Part shown: positions 23,446 through 34,925 of the stretch, piece by piece | How the letters are laid out: every line of letters starts with the position of its first letter | How positions within the stretch are numbered: the stretch's first letter is position 1 | NCBI GenBank assembly: GCA_035627955.1 | Contig: DASPKU010000011.1 | Coordinates: 62,001 to 126,000 of the forward strand | DNA: 64,000 bases | Origin: Phycisphaerales bacterium | Lineage (GTDB): Bacteria > Planctomycetota > Phycisphaerae > Phycisphaerales > UBA1924 | Direction: 5' to 3' | Made by a program: the position numbers and the translations under genes | The notes under the pieces: generated by a model | What the model was told of the DNA's origin: nothing | Database searches by the model: none | What the model saw: the letters and a program-made list of their open reading frames with translations, nothing else

Positions 23446-25701
23446 ATGCACCATCTCCGGCGTCTGACCCTGCCCCTTGGCCTCTGCCTCGCGATCACCG
23501 CCTGCACAACCCGCCCGGCACCGCAGCAGACCGCGACCTCAGTCGCGCAAGTCTCGATCAAAGCACACAACGAAGACTTCCTCCGCCAGTACGCGGCCAC
23601 CTACCGCTTCACATTGGGCCGCCCGAAGTCCATCACCGTCACGCCTGACGGCAAGGCCGTGCTCTTCCTCCGCTCCGGCCCGCGGTCCTTTGTCCACGAC
23701 CTCTACGAGTTCGACGTCGCCACCGGCAAGGAGCGCGTGCTCTTGACCGCCGAGCAGGTTCTGGGCGGCCAGGACGAGCAGCTGACGCCCGAGGAAAAGG
23801 CACGCCGCGAACGCCTTCGCTTGTCCAGCCGCGGCATCACCAGCTACGAGCTCTCTGATGACGGCTCGAAGCTGGTCGTCCCGCTCTCCGGCCGCCTGTT
23901 CATCATCGACCGCGCCACCGGTCACCGCACCGAGATCAAGAGCGACGCGGGCGCGCCGATGGACCCCCACCTCTCGCCCGACGGCGCCCGCCTCGCCTGC
24001 GTCCGCAACGGGGAGGTGTACGTCACCGACCTCGCATCGGGCCAGGAGCGCAAGGTGACCAGCGGCGCCGGAGGCTCCATCACCAACGGCCTGCCCGAGT
24101 TCGTCGCCCAGGAAGAAATGGGCCGCTTCCGCGGCTACTGGTGGTCGCCGGATTCCACGCACATCGTTTTCCAGCAGACCGACACCTCCGCCATGGAGGT
24201 CTTCCACATCGCCGACCCCATGCACCCCGAGGCCGCGCCCAACGCGTGGCCCTACCCCCGTGCCGGCGGCAAGAACGCCGACGTCAAGCTCGGCATTGTC
24301 AGCGTCGACGGCGGCGACCCGGTCTGGGTTCAGTGGGACCGCGAGCAGTACCCCTACCTCGCCACCGTGAAGTGGCCCAAGAACGCGCCGCTCACCATCC
24401 TCGTGCAGAACCGCACGCAGACCGATGAGATGCTGCTCGCTGTGAATCTGGAAGGCGGCTCGACGGCCGCGCTCCGGCGCGAGCGCGATGACGCCTGGGT
24501 CAATCTCCAGCAGAGCTGCCCGCACTGGCTCCAGGACGGCAGCGGCTTCCTGTGGCTGACCGAGCGCACCGGCGAATGGTCACTCGTGCACCGCGCTCGC
24601 GAGCACGCGATCCAGCGCTCGCTCACTCCCAAGGGCTTTGGCTTGATCGACCTGCTCGGGGCCGACGAGAAGCACGGGATGGCCTACGTCATCGCCAGCC
24701 CCGACGGCATGCAGATCCACCTCTGGGCCGTGCCGCTCGCGGGCGGTGAGCCGGTCCGGCTTTCCACCCAGGCCGGTCAGCACAGCGCGACCTTCGCAAA
24801 GGGCGGCGGTGCCCTGGGCACGTGGGTCCACTCGTGCAACCTCGCGGACGGCACCGTCAAGGTGCTGGTGCGACGCGGCATGGAAGCGGAGCCGATCGGT
24901 GAACTCTCCTCCGCCGCCGAAGAGCCCCCCTTCATCCCCAACGTCGAGTTCACCACGGTCACCGACCGCAACCTCCGCGCCGCCATCATTCGCCCCCGCT
25001 CCTTCGACCCGGCCCGCAAGTACCCAGTCATCAACAGCGTCTACGGCGGCCCGCACACCAACGTCGTCAACGCCACGCCCCGCTCATACCTCCTGCACCA
25101 GTGGCTCGCCGACCAGGGCTTCATCGTCGTTTCCATCGACGCCCGCGGCACGCCCCGTCGCGGGCGCGACTGGGAGCGCTCCATCAAGAACAACGTCATC
25201 GACGGCCCCCTCGAGGACCAGGCCGCCGCGGTCAAAGCCCTCGCGGCCAAGTACCCCGAGATGGACATCACCCGCGTGGGCATCACCGGCTGGTCCTTCG
25301 GCGGGTACTTCTCCGCCATGGCCACGATGCGCCGCCCCGACGTCTTCAAGGCCGGCGTTGCTGGCGCCCCGGTGTGCGACTGGCAGGACTACGACACGCA
25401 CTACACCGAGCGCTACATGGGCCTGCCGCAGGAGAATGCCGCGGGCTACCAGGCCAGCAACGTCCTCACGTACTGCAAGGACCTCACCGTACCGCTCCTC
25501 ATCATCCACGGCACCGCCGACGACAACGTCTACTTCATGCACTCACTGAAGATGAGCGAGGCCCTCTTCCGCGCCGGCAAGGTGCATGACTTCCTGCCCC
25601 TCTCAGGCTTCACACACATGGTGCCCGACCCCAACGTGACGGTGAGTCTCCAAGGCCGCATCGCCACGTTCCTGAAGGAGCACCTGGGCGAGCCGCGGTG
25701 A
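23446..25701 (+). CDS. Dipeptidyl-peptidase IV-like S9 family peptidase, lipoprotein
   Basis: 751 residues. A lipoprotein signal peptide ends in LAITAC. Residues about 45-490 form a DPP-IV-type beta-propeller, including the Glu-containing PEFVAQEEMGRFRGYWWSPD segment whose Glu residues bind the substrate N-terminus. The alpha/beta-hydrolase domain (about 500-751) has Ser617 in GWSFGGY, Asp in IHGTADDNVYF and His in GFTHMV. It should remove N-terminal dipeptides (often Xaa-Pro) from peptides in the periplasm or at the surface. No operon partner; the next gene is convergent. Confidence 0.93.
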   Translation: MHHLRRLTLPLGLCLAITACTTRPAPQQTATSVAQVSIKAHNEDFLRQYAATYRFTLGRPKSITVTPDGKAVLFLRSGPRSFVHDLYEFDVATGKERVLLTAEQVLGGQDEQLTPEEKARRERLRLSSRGITSYELSDDGSKLVVPLSGRLFIIDRATGHRTEIKSDAGAPMDPHLSPDGARLACVRNGEVYVTDLASGQERKVTSGAGGSITNGLPEFVAQEEMGRFRGYWWSPDSTHIVFQQTDTSAMEVFHIADPMHPEAAPNAWPYPRAGGKNADVKLGIVSVDGGDPVWVQWDREQYPYLATVKWPKNAPLTILVQNRTQTDEMLLAVNLEGGSTAALRRERDDAWVNLQQSCPHWLQDGSGFLWLTERTGEWSLVHRAREHAIQRSLTPKGFGLIDLLGADEKHGMAYVIASPDGMQIHLWAVPLAGGEPVRLSTQAGQHSATFAKGGGALGTWVHSCNLADGTVKVLVRRGMEAEPIGELSSAAEEPPFIPNVEFTTVTDRNLRAAIIRPRSFDPARKYPVINSVYGGPHTNVVNATPRSYLLHQWLADQGFIVVSIDARGTPRRGRDWERSIKNNVIDGPLEDQAAAVKALAAKYPEMDITRVGITGWSFGGYFSAMATMRRPDVFKAGVAGAPVCDWQDYDTHYTERYMGLPQENAAGYQASNVLTYCKDLTVPLLIIHGTADDNVYFMHSLKMSEALFRAGKVHDFLPLSGFTHMVPDPNVTVSLQGRIATFLKEHLGEPR

Positions 25702-25746
25702 GCTTCCAACCCTCGCGATATATTGCTGCACCAGCGGTACTGTAAG

Positions 25747-26007
25747 TTACCCTGCGCGCCTGCGAGCGTGCGTCACTTCCGTCCAATCGATGGCCCGGAC
25801 TTGCGAAGAACTGACCTCCGCCACCGCAACCGTTTCACCGCTCAGAGTGAGGAACTCAACCAGGTACCCCTGACCATCGCTCGCGACGTCGACAACCGTG
25901 CCAACGTCACCAGCTTTGAGCGCGTACTGAGCCAGGTCCTCGGTGAGGACGACACGGTGAAGCTCAGGAATGCCGTGGGTTTCAGCCATGCCGTTCAATG
26001 GTATCAC
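25747..26007 (-). CDS. DUF4926-type small protein
   Basis: 86 residues. The GTG start at 26007 shares GTGA with the stop of the preceding DUF6883 frame, which supports it over the ATG at 25989. The core LHRVVLTEDLAQYALKAGDV then GTVVDVASDGQGYLVEF and GETVAVAEVSSSQVR fits the DUF4926 pattern (VaLtedlp...L..GdvGtVVdv...YeVEF). In many genomes this small beta domain follows a DUF6883 gene, and the pair is found here too. Biochemical role unknown; a toxin/immunity-type or phage-derived pair is a guess. Confidence 0.75.
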   Translation of the reverse strand: MIPLNGMAETHGIPELHRVVLTEDLAQYALKAGDVGTVVDVASDGQGYLVEFLTLSGETVAVAEVSSSQVRAIDWTEVTHARRRAG

Positions 26008-26392
26008 TCCGTTCCGATCTCAGGGCGAAGACCCAGCGGGTACGCGGTTACAAGCCTCGGGTGGTCATGAGGTGGCTTGATAATCCATACCGATCGAACC
26101 TGGGGCAACCGACCGTCGGGGCAGGGCATCGGAGCATCGATCCCATAGATGGTCCCATAGGAAACAGCCGTGACTTAGCTGGCGGGGTTCTCAGCCACAT
26201 GAACCAGCAGCGCCGCGACGAGAACTGCAGGCTCATTCCTCGAGAAGCCGAAGCGAGAGAAGAATCTCGCCTTGGGACTTCCGTCGGGATGGCTCGGATT
26301 CAAGAGGTATTCTGTGACCTTCGGAAGCGGGACTTCGGCTCGAGCACGCTCCGGCACCCAGGTCGGTATTCCGGCGGCCCCGCCGTTATCAC

Positions 26393-26396
<4 letters not shown>
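26004..26396 (-). pseudogene. DUF6883 gene interrupted by an in-frame TAA
   Basis: From the GTG at 26396 (sharing GTGA with the mutase stop) the frame gives EVPLPKVTEYLLNPSHPDGS and KARFFSRFGFSRNEPAVLVA, then a TAA at 26175-26177 (codon 74). The same frame continues without any shift as VTAVSYGTIYGIDAPMPCPD, GRLPQVRSVWII and HPRLVTAYP, to a TGA at 26004-26006. Both halves match DUF6883: the N-terminal YLLnpahp..KA.FF.afGf and the C-terminal dGr.p.vrsVWi...PrLvTAYP. So the whole domain is there except for one nonsense codon. Causes could be recent inactivation, a base-call error or stop readthrough. Both ends are coupled to neighbours by 4-bp overlaps. Confidence 0.8.
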
Positions 26397-28204
<1,808 letters not shown>

Positions 28205-28210
28205 GCCCCA

Positions 28211-28216
28211 ATCATA
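28211..28216 (-). promoter_or_regulatory. -10 element TATGAT, 6 nt before the mutase ATG
   Basis: On the minus strand TATGAT is followed by TGGGGC and the ATG at 28204, the best -10 match among the leaderless-type starts in this window. Confidence 0.5.
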
Positions 28217-28229
28217 TCGCCCCGGCCGC

Positions 28230-29528
28230 TCACTCCCCCTTCTTCGGCGCCGGGTTCACAATGAAGTCCAGGCCCCCGGCCCTGCCCGCCATCCCCCGCC
28301 CGGTGATCGCGCGCGTCGGGTCCTCCGTGTCTTCCCTGCCGCCATCATCCTTCTGGTCATACCCCGCCGAGTACACCACCCACGCCCGGCCGCCCGCGTG
28401 CGGCCCGCCCTTCGGCCCCCTGTACAGCATCTCCGCTCCGGTGAACGGGTCCCGCGGCACACTCCTCAAGAACGCGGGCGACAGCGGCGCCAGCGTTTCC
28501 GGGTACGCCCCGTGCTTGAGCCGGTACCGCTCCAGGGCCACCATCACCTCCACGCCGGCAGCTTCCACCTCCACCTCGTCCATTTTCTCAATCGCGCCGG
28601 GCAGGTTCGGCATCGTCACAGCCAGCACGCGGTGACGCTTGGTATCCAGCGCCGACTCGAACTCCGCGAACCTGAACGCATCTTTCCGGCGCTCCGCGAA
28701 TCCGAGCCCCACCACTCGTCCCGCACCCGCGTAGAACTCCTCCGTCTTCGCGACCGCCTCCTGCCGCGACGCCATCCCGGGAGGATCATCCCGCGTGTAC
28801 GTCGCGTGGATGGATGCCAGCGACATCAGCCTGGCCCCCTGCACCGCCGCGCCAGGTCGTGGCAGTGGCAGTGAAGAGTCAAGTAGAGACGCAAGGCGGG
28901 CCAGCGCCGCCTCCGGCACGGTCCCACGCCCCAGCACGCGCTCGATGTCCTCCAGCGTTACCTGGCACACCACCACCCCGGCAAGGTACCCCACCATCTC
29001 CGTGTCCGTGGAGTACACCTTCGCCATCGCGAAGTTCTCCGCCGCTCGGTCCACCCACGCGTCCCACCGCCCCTCCTCCGCGGCCTGCAACATGTCCACG
29101 CGGTTCACCCAGCAGCAGGCCCGCAGCGTCCACAGGTCGCAGAGGTCGCTCTCCACCAGCGCCACGTCCGCGGGCATCGGGCGCCCGACGTTCCCCGCCT
29201 GCGCAACCCGCGCAATCACCTCGCCGATGGCGGCCTTCCGCACCTCCTCGAGCCCTCGCTGCGCCAACCCCCGCTCGCCCGGGTCCGCCTGCTCGTCCAC
29301 CAGCGCCGCCCACGGGATGCCACGCCCCCGCTCCCCCATCACCGCTTCGCCCGCCTTCAGCAGCAGCTCGCGGGCCTCCATCAGCGCGTCCCACGCGACC
29401 GGCCCCGCCGCCTTCGCTCGCAGCTCCTCGAGCTGCTTGCGGTAGTCGGTGCGGCCGGGCGTACCGTCGCCGCCAACCACGGGCTGCACCGCAAGGCACA
29501 CGCACGCACTCAAGACGGCAACGATCAT
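28230..29528 (-). CDS. Secreted protein with C-terminal pseudopilin-like module (paralogue A)
   Basis: 432 residues from the ATG at 29528, with GGAAGGGG upstream. The N-terminus MIVAVLSACVCLAVQPVVGG is a signal sequence. A helical middle (about 30-320) has no known motif. The last 110 residues read AAGVEVMVALERYRLKHGAY, PETLAPLSPAFLRSVPRDPF, then YRGPKG and VVYSAGYDQKDDGG. This is the C-terminal pattern of GspG-type pseudopilins (ALE-YR...G.YP..L..L.P.yl...P.DP..G..l.Y) but without the N-terminal pilin helix. Three further paralogues lie at 29586, 30980 and 36896. Likely co-transcribed with 29586 (57 nt gap). Function unknown. Confidence 0.75.
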   Translation of the reverse strand: MIVAVLSACVCLAVQPVVGGDGTPGRTDYRKQLEELRAKAAGPVAWDALMEARELLLKAGEAVMGERGRGIPWAALVDEQADPGERGLAQRGLEEVRKAAIGEVIARVAQAGNVGRPMPADVALVESDLCDLWTLRACCWVNRVDMLQAAEEGRWDAWVDRAAENFAMAKVYSTDTEMVGYLAGVVVCQVTLEDIERVLGRGTVPEAALARLASLLDSSLPLPRPGAAVQGARLMSLASIHATYTRDDPPGMASRQEAVAKTEEFYAGAGRVVGLGFAERRKDAFRFAEFESALDTKRHRVLAVTMPNLPGAIEKMDEVEVEAAGVEVMVALERYRLKHGAYPETLAPLSPAFLRSVPRDPFTGAEMLYRGPKGGPHAGGRAWVVYSAGYDQKDDGGREDTEDPTRAITGRGMAGRAGGLDFIVNPAPKKGE

Positions 29529-29585
29529 GAGGTCCCCTTCCTGTTCGAGCACCGCTCATTGCGGCATCGCCTGTAGACCGCGACA

Positions 29586-30983
29586 TCATTCGCCTTTTCG
29601 AGTCACCACTTTCGGCGCCGGATTCACCACGAAGTCCAAGCCCTTCCCTGTCTCCGTCACCGCCCACACGCGGCTCTTCGGGTCGCACTTCCCGTCGTTG
29701 TCGGTGAGGTCATAGCCCACCGAGTACAGCAGGTACTCCCGCCCGCCCTCGTACCCGCCCTCCCGCGGCCCCTTGTACACCAGCCCCCCGCCCGAGAAGT
29801 AATCCCGCGGCACCTCCGCCACGTACCGCGGCACCAGTTCGCCCAAACTCGCAGGCAGCCGCCCATGCTCCGCCCGGTACCACTCCAGCGCCACCATCGC
29901 CCGCGCGCCCGCCTGCTCCGCCTCGATCTGCCCGATGCTCGCAAAGTACTTCGCGATCGCGGGCAGTGTCATCGCCACCACAGGGTTCTTATGGATGGAC
30001 TGCCGTCGCTCGTATTCATCAATCTTGAACGGGTCCGCAATCCGCTCTCTGAAGGGCAGCGACAGCAGCCGCACGGCGTTGTCGTGCAACTCATCCACGC
30101 TCGCGTGCGCCGCGGCCCTGGTCACCCACCCCGCGATCGGAGGGTCCTCTGACAACGGCAGGCCCGCGTCGTTCGGCGGCGCGAGTCGGTTGTCCTCATA
30201 CACGCGCGCCAAGTACCCCACACGCTGCCAGCTGTTCCGCTCGTACACATAATCAATTGCAGCCTTGATCACCAGCCGCGATGCCTCTATCCCGCGCGTC
30301 GGCCGTTCCCGCATCCCCAGTCCATCCAGCAGCCCAGCGACCCGCTCCAGCTGCGCTGCGTCCAACACCCTCTGGTCCACCACGCGCTCCAACTCCAGCA
30401 GCGCCGTGCTCTCAACTGCGAACCCGATCATGATCCCGATCAGGTAGGAATCCTCGCGGTACGCCCGCGCAATCCGTAGCAGCTGATCCAGCTTCTCGAG
30501 CCACCGCTCCCAGTCCCCCGCACGCGCATCCTCACGCATCAAGATCAGGTTGATCTTGCTGCACTGCCGCACCGTGATCAGGTCCGGCAGCAGGTCCATG
30601 ATCGCGAGCCCATCTCCCAGCGGCCGCACCACCCCACGGCCTTTCGCGATTCGCGCGATCGCCGGCTCGATCCCTCGTCCCGCGCTCAGCCGCAGCATCT
30701 CCCGCGCGACCTCCACATGGTGCGGCTCCTCGGCCTCACCCAGCAGCGCATCAAACGGCATCCAGTAGGGTTGATCGAAGAGCTGCACCTCTTCACGCAC
30801 CCCGTCGAGCAGCCGCCTCGCCTCCATCACCGCCTCATACGCGTTCGGCCCGGGGATCGCCGCGAGCAGCTCTCGCTGCCGCGCCCGGTAAGGCTCCTGC
30901 GAGCCAAAGTCGGGCATGCGATCGATGCTCTCGGGCTGTGCGGCGGCGACCAACGTCGCCGCCACGACCGCGGCGATACTCAT
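29586..30983 (-). CDS. Secreted protein with C-terminal pseudopilin-like module (paralogue B)
   Basis: 465 residues from the ATG at 30983, with AGGAG 5 nt upstream. That ATG shares ATGA with the stop of paralogue C. Signal sequence MSIAAVVAATLVAAAQPES. It has the same plan as its neighbours: a helical body with QLLRIARAYREDSYLIGIMI, then the C-terminal module AGARAMVALEWYRAEHGRLP, ASLGELVPRYVAEVPRDYFS, GGLVYKGP and LLYSVGYDLTDNDG. The ending DFVVNPAPK is nearly the same as paralogue A (DFIVNPAPK). Tandem duplication is likely. Confidence 0.75.
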   Translation of the reverse strand: MSIAAVVAATLVAAAQPESIDRMPDFGSQEPYRARQRELLAAIPGPNAYEAVMEARRLLDGVREEVQLFDQPYWMPFDALLGEAEEPHHVEVAREMLRLSAGRGIEPAIARIAKGRGVVRPLGDGLAIMDLLPDLITVRQCSKINLILMREDARAGDWERWLEKLDQLLRIARAYREDSYLIGIMIGFAVESTALLELERVVDQRVLDAAQLERVAGLLDGLGMRERPTRGIEASRLVIKAAIDYVYERNSWQRVGYLARVYEDNRLAPPNDAGLPLSEDPPIAGWVTRAAAHASVDELHDNAVRLLSLPFRERIADPFKIDEYERRQSIHKNPVVAMTLPAIAKYFASIGQIEAEQAGARAMVALEWYRAEHGRLPASLGELVPRYVAEVPRDYFSGGGLVYKGPREGGYEGGREYLLYSVGYDLTDNDGKCDPKSRVWAVTETGKGLDFVVNPAPKVVTRKGE

Positions 30984-32452
30984 CGCTTCTCCTCTCGCCA
31001 CGTCGGCGGAACGCTGAACACATAGTCATGCCCCGACGCCGTCGCCGGACCCATCAGCGAGCTTTGGTTCCGCATCGGGTCATACTCCCCACCATTGTCG
31101 ATGCCGTCGCCTCCGACAGAGTACAGCACGTACGAACGCCCTTGCGGGTCCGCAGCGGCGTCCAGCACGCGGTAGACCAGCGGCTTGCCCGAGATCGGGT
31201 CCCGCGGCAGCGAAGCCACGTATTCCGGCACCAGCGCCTCCAATCGTTGCGGCGCTTGCCCTGCATGCCGGTCCCGATACCGCTCTACCGCCAGAACAAG
31301 CCGCGCGCCGTCCAGTCTGAAGGCAGTAGCCTCCTCTGTGTCCCACCACTTCTCGTAGGCGCCGAAGCACAAGTCTTCGAGAATCCGGGTGTACGTGTGC
31401 CGCACCCCCTTTGGGAGCGGCATCTTCACTCGTAATCGCCGCTCTGGACGAGCCAGTGCCGTGTTCGTGCGGAACTCGTCGTAGGCGTGCCTCAGCACGC
31501 GCAGCGTCTCTGCCCTTGATGCCATCACCAGTCCCGTCAGGTTCCACGCCGCGTCCTCCGGGAGCCAGTCGAACCAGCTTCCCTCGTATTCCCCGAGGAA
31601 GCGCTGGATCGCTCGGATGAACTCGAACGACATGCGAAACTTCGAGTAGATCGGCCGCCCACCAGTCGGCCCGTCGGTGAACAGCTGCGCAGCGGTGAGC
31701 TCCAGGTCCACTCCGATGAGGTCAATGGTCGCATCCGGCGGCGTCATCCGCTCGCGCTCGAACACCGCGCTCAGCCGATCGAGCACCTCGCCCGGCACAT
31801 CCCGTGTGCCGATATCGACGAGAACCCTCTCCAGCGGCATGGTGACCGCCGCCAACCCCACCAGCCTGTTGAGGATCGCGCCACTACGCCCCGACAGCCG
31901 TCCAATCACAAGGGTGCACTCCACCGCGCTGACATACTCATCCCAATCGCCAGCCTCGGCCGCCAGCACCTGACGCGCGCTGTTCGCCCGAACGATCTGC
32001 CGGAGGGCGCCCAGGGCCACCTCCTGCTCGAACTGCTTTCCGGGCTCCTTGATCAGCCACACCACGTCCCGTGGCGCCCGCCCCGCTTCGAGCACGGCGT
32101 CGAACACGCCCTGCTTCCTCATCTCCTCCAGCGCCGCGATCGCGTGCGGCCGCCCCTCCGAGCGCACCTCGGGCGGGCGCGAGTCCGACCCTGTAATCTC
32201 CCCGAACCAAAGCACGTACTGCTCGCCGTTGGGGAGCTCCGCTTCCTGAGCCTTCTGCGTGACCCGCGTGGCGGTCTCGGTGGCCCGCTTGAGCGGCTCG
32301 GTCGCCGACTCACCCACCTCCGGCTCACCTCGCCGGATGATCGCGTTCCCACGCTCAACCAGCCCCGCCGTCGGCGTGGCCTGCTGCTGCACCAGCAGCC
32401 ACCCCTCCACCCCCCACGGCCACAACATCAGCAGCAACGCAACGATCCACAT
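30980..32452 (-). CDS. Secreted or membrane-anchored protein with C-terminal pseudopilin-like module (paralogue C)
   Basis: 490 residues. The N-terminal hydrophobic segment MWIVALLLMLWPWGVEGWLL is a signal or anchor. The long helical body contains EQEVALGALRQIVRANSARQ. The C-terminal module is LDGARLVLAVERYRDRHAGQ, APQRLEALVPEYVASLPRDP, ISGKPLVYRVLD and YVLYSVGGDGIDNGG. First gene of a three-gene cluster; its stop overlaps the next start (ATGA). It is divergent from the membrane-TPR gene at 32484 with only 31 bp between, so both promoters share that gap or lie in the coding DNA. Confidence 0.75.
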   Translation of the reverse strand: MWIVALLLMLWPWGVEGWLLVQQQATPTAGLVERGNAIIRRGEPEVGESATEPLKRATETATRVTQKAQEAELPNGEQYVLWFGEITGSDSRPPEVRSEGRPHAIAALEEMRKQGVFDAVLEAGRAPRDVVWLIKEPGKQFEQEVALGALRQIVRANSARQVLAAEAGDWDEYVSAVECTLVIGRLSGRSGAILNRLVGLAAVTMPLERVLVDIGTRDVPGEVLDRLSAVFERERMTPPDATIDLIGVDLELTAAQLFTDGPTGGRPIYSKFRMSFEFIRAIQRFLGEYEGSWFDWLPEDAAWNLTGLVMASRAETLRVLRHAYDEFRTNTALARPERRLRVKMPLPKGVRHTYTRILEDLCFGAYEKWWDTEEATAFRLDGARLVLAVERYRDRHAGQAPQRLEALVPEYVASLPRDPISGKPLVYRVLDAAADPQGRSYVLYSVGGDGIDNGGEYDPMRNQSSLMGPATASGHDYVFSVPPTWREEKR

Positions 32453-32483
32453 CCCCCGAGCCTATCACGTACCATCCCCCCCA

Positions 32484-34856
32484 ATGGCCCCCACCACCCC
32501 CGAATCCCAAGCGGCCCCCCGCCACTTCAAAGCCCTCGCCACCGCCGCCCTCGCCGGGCTCCTCATCCTCCTCATCGCCGTCACCGTCCAGAAACTCTGG
32601 TCCGCCGACTTCTGGTGGCAGCTCAAGAACGGCGAGTGGATCCTCGCCAACCGGCGCGTGCCCGACACCCTCATGTACTCGCACACGGCCCCCAACGAGC
32701 CGGTCCGCGAGATGCGCTGGCTCTACTCCATCATCATCACGTGGCTCTGGCAGGGCGGCGGCGGGGCGCTGCTCGTGCTCTTCCAGGCCGCGCTCGTGAC
32801 GCTCACCTTCTGGATCATCGTGTGGCCGGTTCGGCGCGTGCTGCTGACGCCGCTGGGCCTGCTCGCCGTCGGCCTCGCCCTGCTTGCCGGCTTCAACCGC
32901 TGGGTCGTCCGCCCCGAGTTGCTCACGTACGTCTTCTCCGCCGCGTTTCTCGTGATCCTTGAGCGTGCTACCCGCGACGGACTCTCGCGTGGAAGCCGCG
33001 CCCTCTGGCTCCTCCCGCTATTCCAGATCATCTGGACCAACACCCACTCCACCTTCGTCTTTGGCCCGCTGCTCGCGTGGACCTTCCTCGGTTCGCAATG
33101 GCTGCAATCGCGCCTGCGCGCCACCTCGCCCTCCACCGCCGCGCCCACCCGCAACCTCCTCATCGTCGCCCTCCTCACCACCGCCGCCTGCTGGATGAAC
33201 CCCTACGGCCACTGGGGCGCCATGTACGCCCTCGAGGTGTTCCGCCTCACCCAGCCCGGCCACACAACCGCCCGGGTCATCACCGAGATGGTCAGCCCCT
33301 TCAAGGTCCGCTTCGCCGACTGGGGCTGGGACTTCTGGGCCGCGGCCATCCTCTCCGCCCTCGCCGTGCTCACCTACCTCCCCGTCCGCAGGCTCGCCCC
33401 CATCTCCCGCGCCGTCATCCTGCTGATGTCCCTCTACCTCCTCGCCACGCTCCAGCGCAACCTCGGCATCGGCGCGGTGCTGCTCGCGTGGGTCGCCACC
33501 CGCAACTGCGCCGACCTCGCCGCGGTCCCCCACACCCTGAAACTCCGCGACAGCCAGCCCGCCCACCTCGCCAGCGCCGCCCTCGGGCTGCTCTTCGCGA
33601 TCACCGGCTGGCACATCGCCACCGACCGATACTCCGTCGCCCGCTCCCTCCCGCGCGAGTTCGGCCTGGGCGTTGTCGAGTGGTACCAGCCCCGCGGCGC
33701 CGAGCAGTTCATCCTTCAGCACAAGCCCCAGGGCAACCTCTTCAATATCGTCCGCGACGGCAGCTACTTCACCTGGCGAGTCAGCGACGTCCTGCCCGTC
33801 ATGATCGACGGTCGCATTGAGTACGGGCAGGAGATCCTCCGCGACGTCAGCGGCGCCGCCCCCGCCACCTGGAACGCACTCACCACCAAGTACAACCTCG
33901 GCACCGCTGTCATCCCCACCGCCAACTACGCGGACCTCGCATCATTCCTCTACACCTCGCCCGATTGGGCCCTGGTCTCACTTGACGCCACCAGCTACGT
34001 CTTCCTCCGCAACACACCGCAGAATGCCCCGCTCATCGCCCAGCACCGCATCGACGTCAACCGCTGGCAGCCCCCCGCAACCGAGCCCGACGACACCGTC
34101 CCCGCATGGAAAGCCGCGTACGGCGGTGTCGGGCGCGCCTGGTACAACGCCGGCCTCGCCAACGCCCTCGCCGCCCTCGACGGGCACGCCGCCGCGATCC
34201 CCTACTACGAGAAGGCCGTCGCCAACGCCCCCACGGTCCGCCGCCACAAGCTCGCCCTCGCGCCGTACTACATCGTGTCGGGCAAGTCCGCGGAGGCCGA
34301 GACGCTCCTGGCCGGCGTCTCCCGCAACGAGCTCGCCGATGTCGACCGCACCACCGCGGGCCTCCTCGCCCAGGCCGGCCAGATCCCCGCGGCCATCGCC
34401 CCCGCCCAGCGCGCCCTCGACGTCTACACCGGCGACCACACGCTCCGCATCTTCACCGCCGACCTCTACTTCCAGACCGGCAACTTCGCCAAAGCGCGCG
34501 ATATGTACACCCTCGCGCTCAAGGACGGCGTCGGCTCCTGGAACGAGCTCAACAAGCTCGCCCACGCCCACGAGCAGACCGGCAACCTCCAGGAAGCCGC
34601 CCGCGCCTACCGCGCCTCCCTCGAGGGGGAGCCCCGTCAGCCCACCATCTGGAACATGGCCGGCGAGCTCGCGGCCCGCATGGGCGACTTCGCCTGGTCC
34701 AAGAAGTGCTTCGAGACCGCCATCCGCCTCAACCCCGACTCCCAGCGCGCCCGCACCAACCTCCAGCAGCTCAACCAGCACCTCGCCAACTCGGAGCAGC
34801 CCTCGCACCCGCCCGCGCCGACCACCCCACAACCGCAGCCACCCCCACCGAAGTAA
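32484..34856 (+). CDS. Polytopic membrane protein with C-terminal TPR repeats
   Basis: 790 residues from the ATG at 32484. About ten membrane helices fall in residues 20-390 (AALAGLLILLIAVTVQKLW, LLAVGLALLAGFNRWVV, AVILLMSLYLLATLQ). The first loop, DFWWQLKNGEWILANRRVPD, is reminiscent of the D-W motif in planctomycete GT-C-like membrane proteins. Residues about 400-540 form a soluble domain (GNLFNIVRDGSYFTWRVSDV). TPR-like repeats follow (about 550-770: YYEKAVANAP, KARDMYTLALKDG, AARAYRASLE), then a Pro-rich tail. It may be a glycosyltransferase-like or assembly protein; no catalytic assignment is justified. Confidence 0.7.
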   Translation: MAPTTPESQAAPRHFKALATAALAGLLILLIAVTVQKLWSADFWWQLKNGEWILANRRVPDTLMYSHTAPNEPVREMRWLYSIIITWLWQGGGGALLVLFQAALVTLTFWIIVWPVRRVLLTPLGLLAVGLALLAGFNRWVVRPELLTYVFSAAFLVILERATRDGLSRGSRALWLLPLFQIIWTNTHSTFVFGPLLAWTFLGSQWLQSRLRATSPSTAAPTRNLLIVALLTTAACWMNPYGHWGAMYALEVFRLTQPGHTTARVITEMVSPFKVRFADWGWDFWAAAILSALAVLTYLPVRRLAPISRAVILLMSLYLLATLQRNLGIGAVLLAWVATRNCADLAAVPHTLKLRDSQPAHLASAALGLLFAITGWHIATDRYSVARSLPREFGLGVVEWYQPRGAEQFILQHKPQGNLFNIVRDGSYFTWRVSDVLPVMIDGRIEYGQEILRDVSGAAPATWNALTTKYNLGTAVIPTANYADLASFLYTSPDWALVSLDATSYVFLRNTPQNAPLIAQHRIDVNRWQPPATEPDDTVPAWKAAYGGVGRAWYNAGLANALAALDGHAAAIPYYEKAVANAPTVRRHKLALAPYYIVSGKSAEAETLLAGVSRNELADVDRTTAGLLAQAGQIPAAIAPAQRALDVYTGDHTLRIFTADLYFQTGNFAKARDMYTLALKDGVGSWNELNKLAHAHEQTGNLQEAARAYRASLEGEPRQPTIWNMAGELAARMGDFAWSKKCFETAIRLNPDSQRARTNLQQLNQHLANSEQPSHPPAPTTPQPQPPPPK

Positions 34857-34860
34857 GCCC

Positions 34861-34925
34861 CCACATCCGACATCCGAAGTCCGACATCCGACATTTTCCC
34901 GCCCGTGTGTTAAGCTGACCAACCA
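34861..34925 (+). promoter_or_regulatory. ATCCGACATCCGA direct repeats and TAAGCT box upstream of the 34926 gene
   Basis: CATCCGACATCCGAAGTCCG then ACATCCGACATT forms a run of CATCCGA units. TAAGCT follows at 34911-34916, 9 nt before the ATG. The CATCCGACATCCGACATC phrase also occurs at about 49385 inside another gene, so it is a dispersed repeat as well as a possible control region. Confidence 0.4.

Noticed and set aside
26004-26236. Frameshift in the DUF6883 region
   Set aside because: I first suspected a frame change, but both halves are in the same frame separated by a TAA, so it is a nonsense codon, not an indel.
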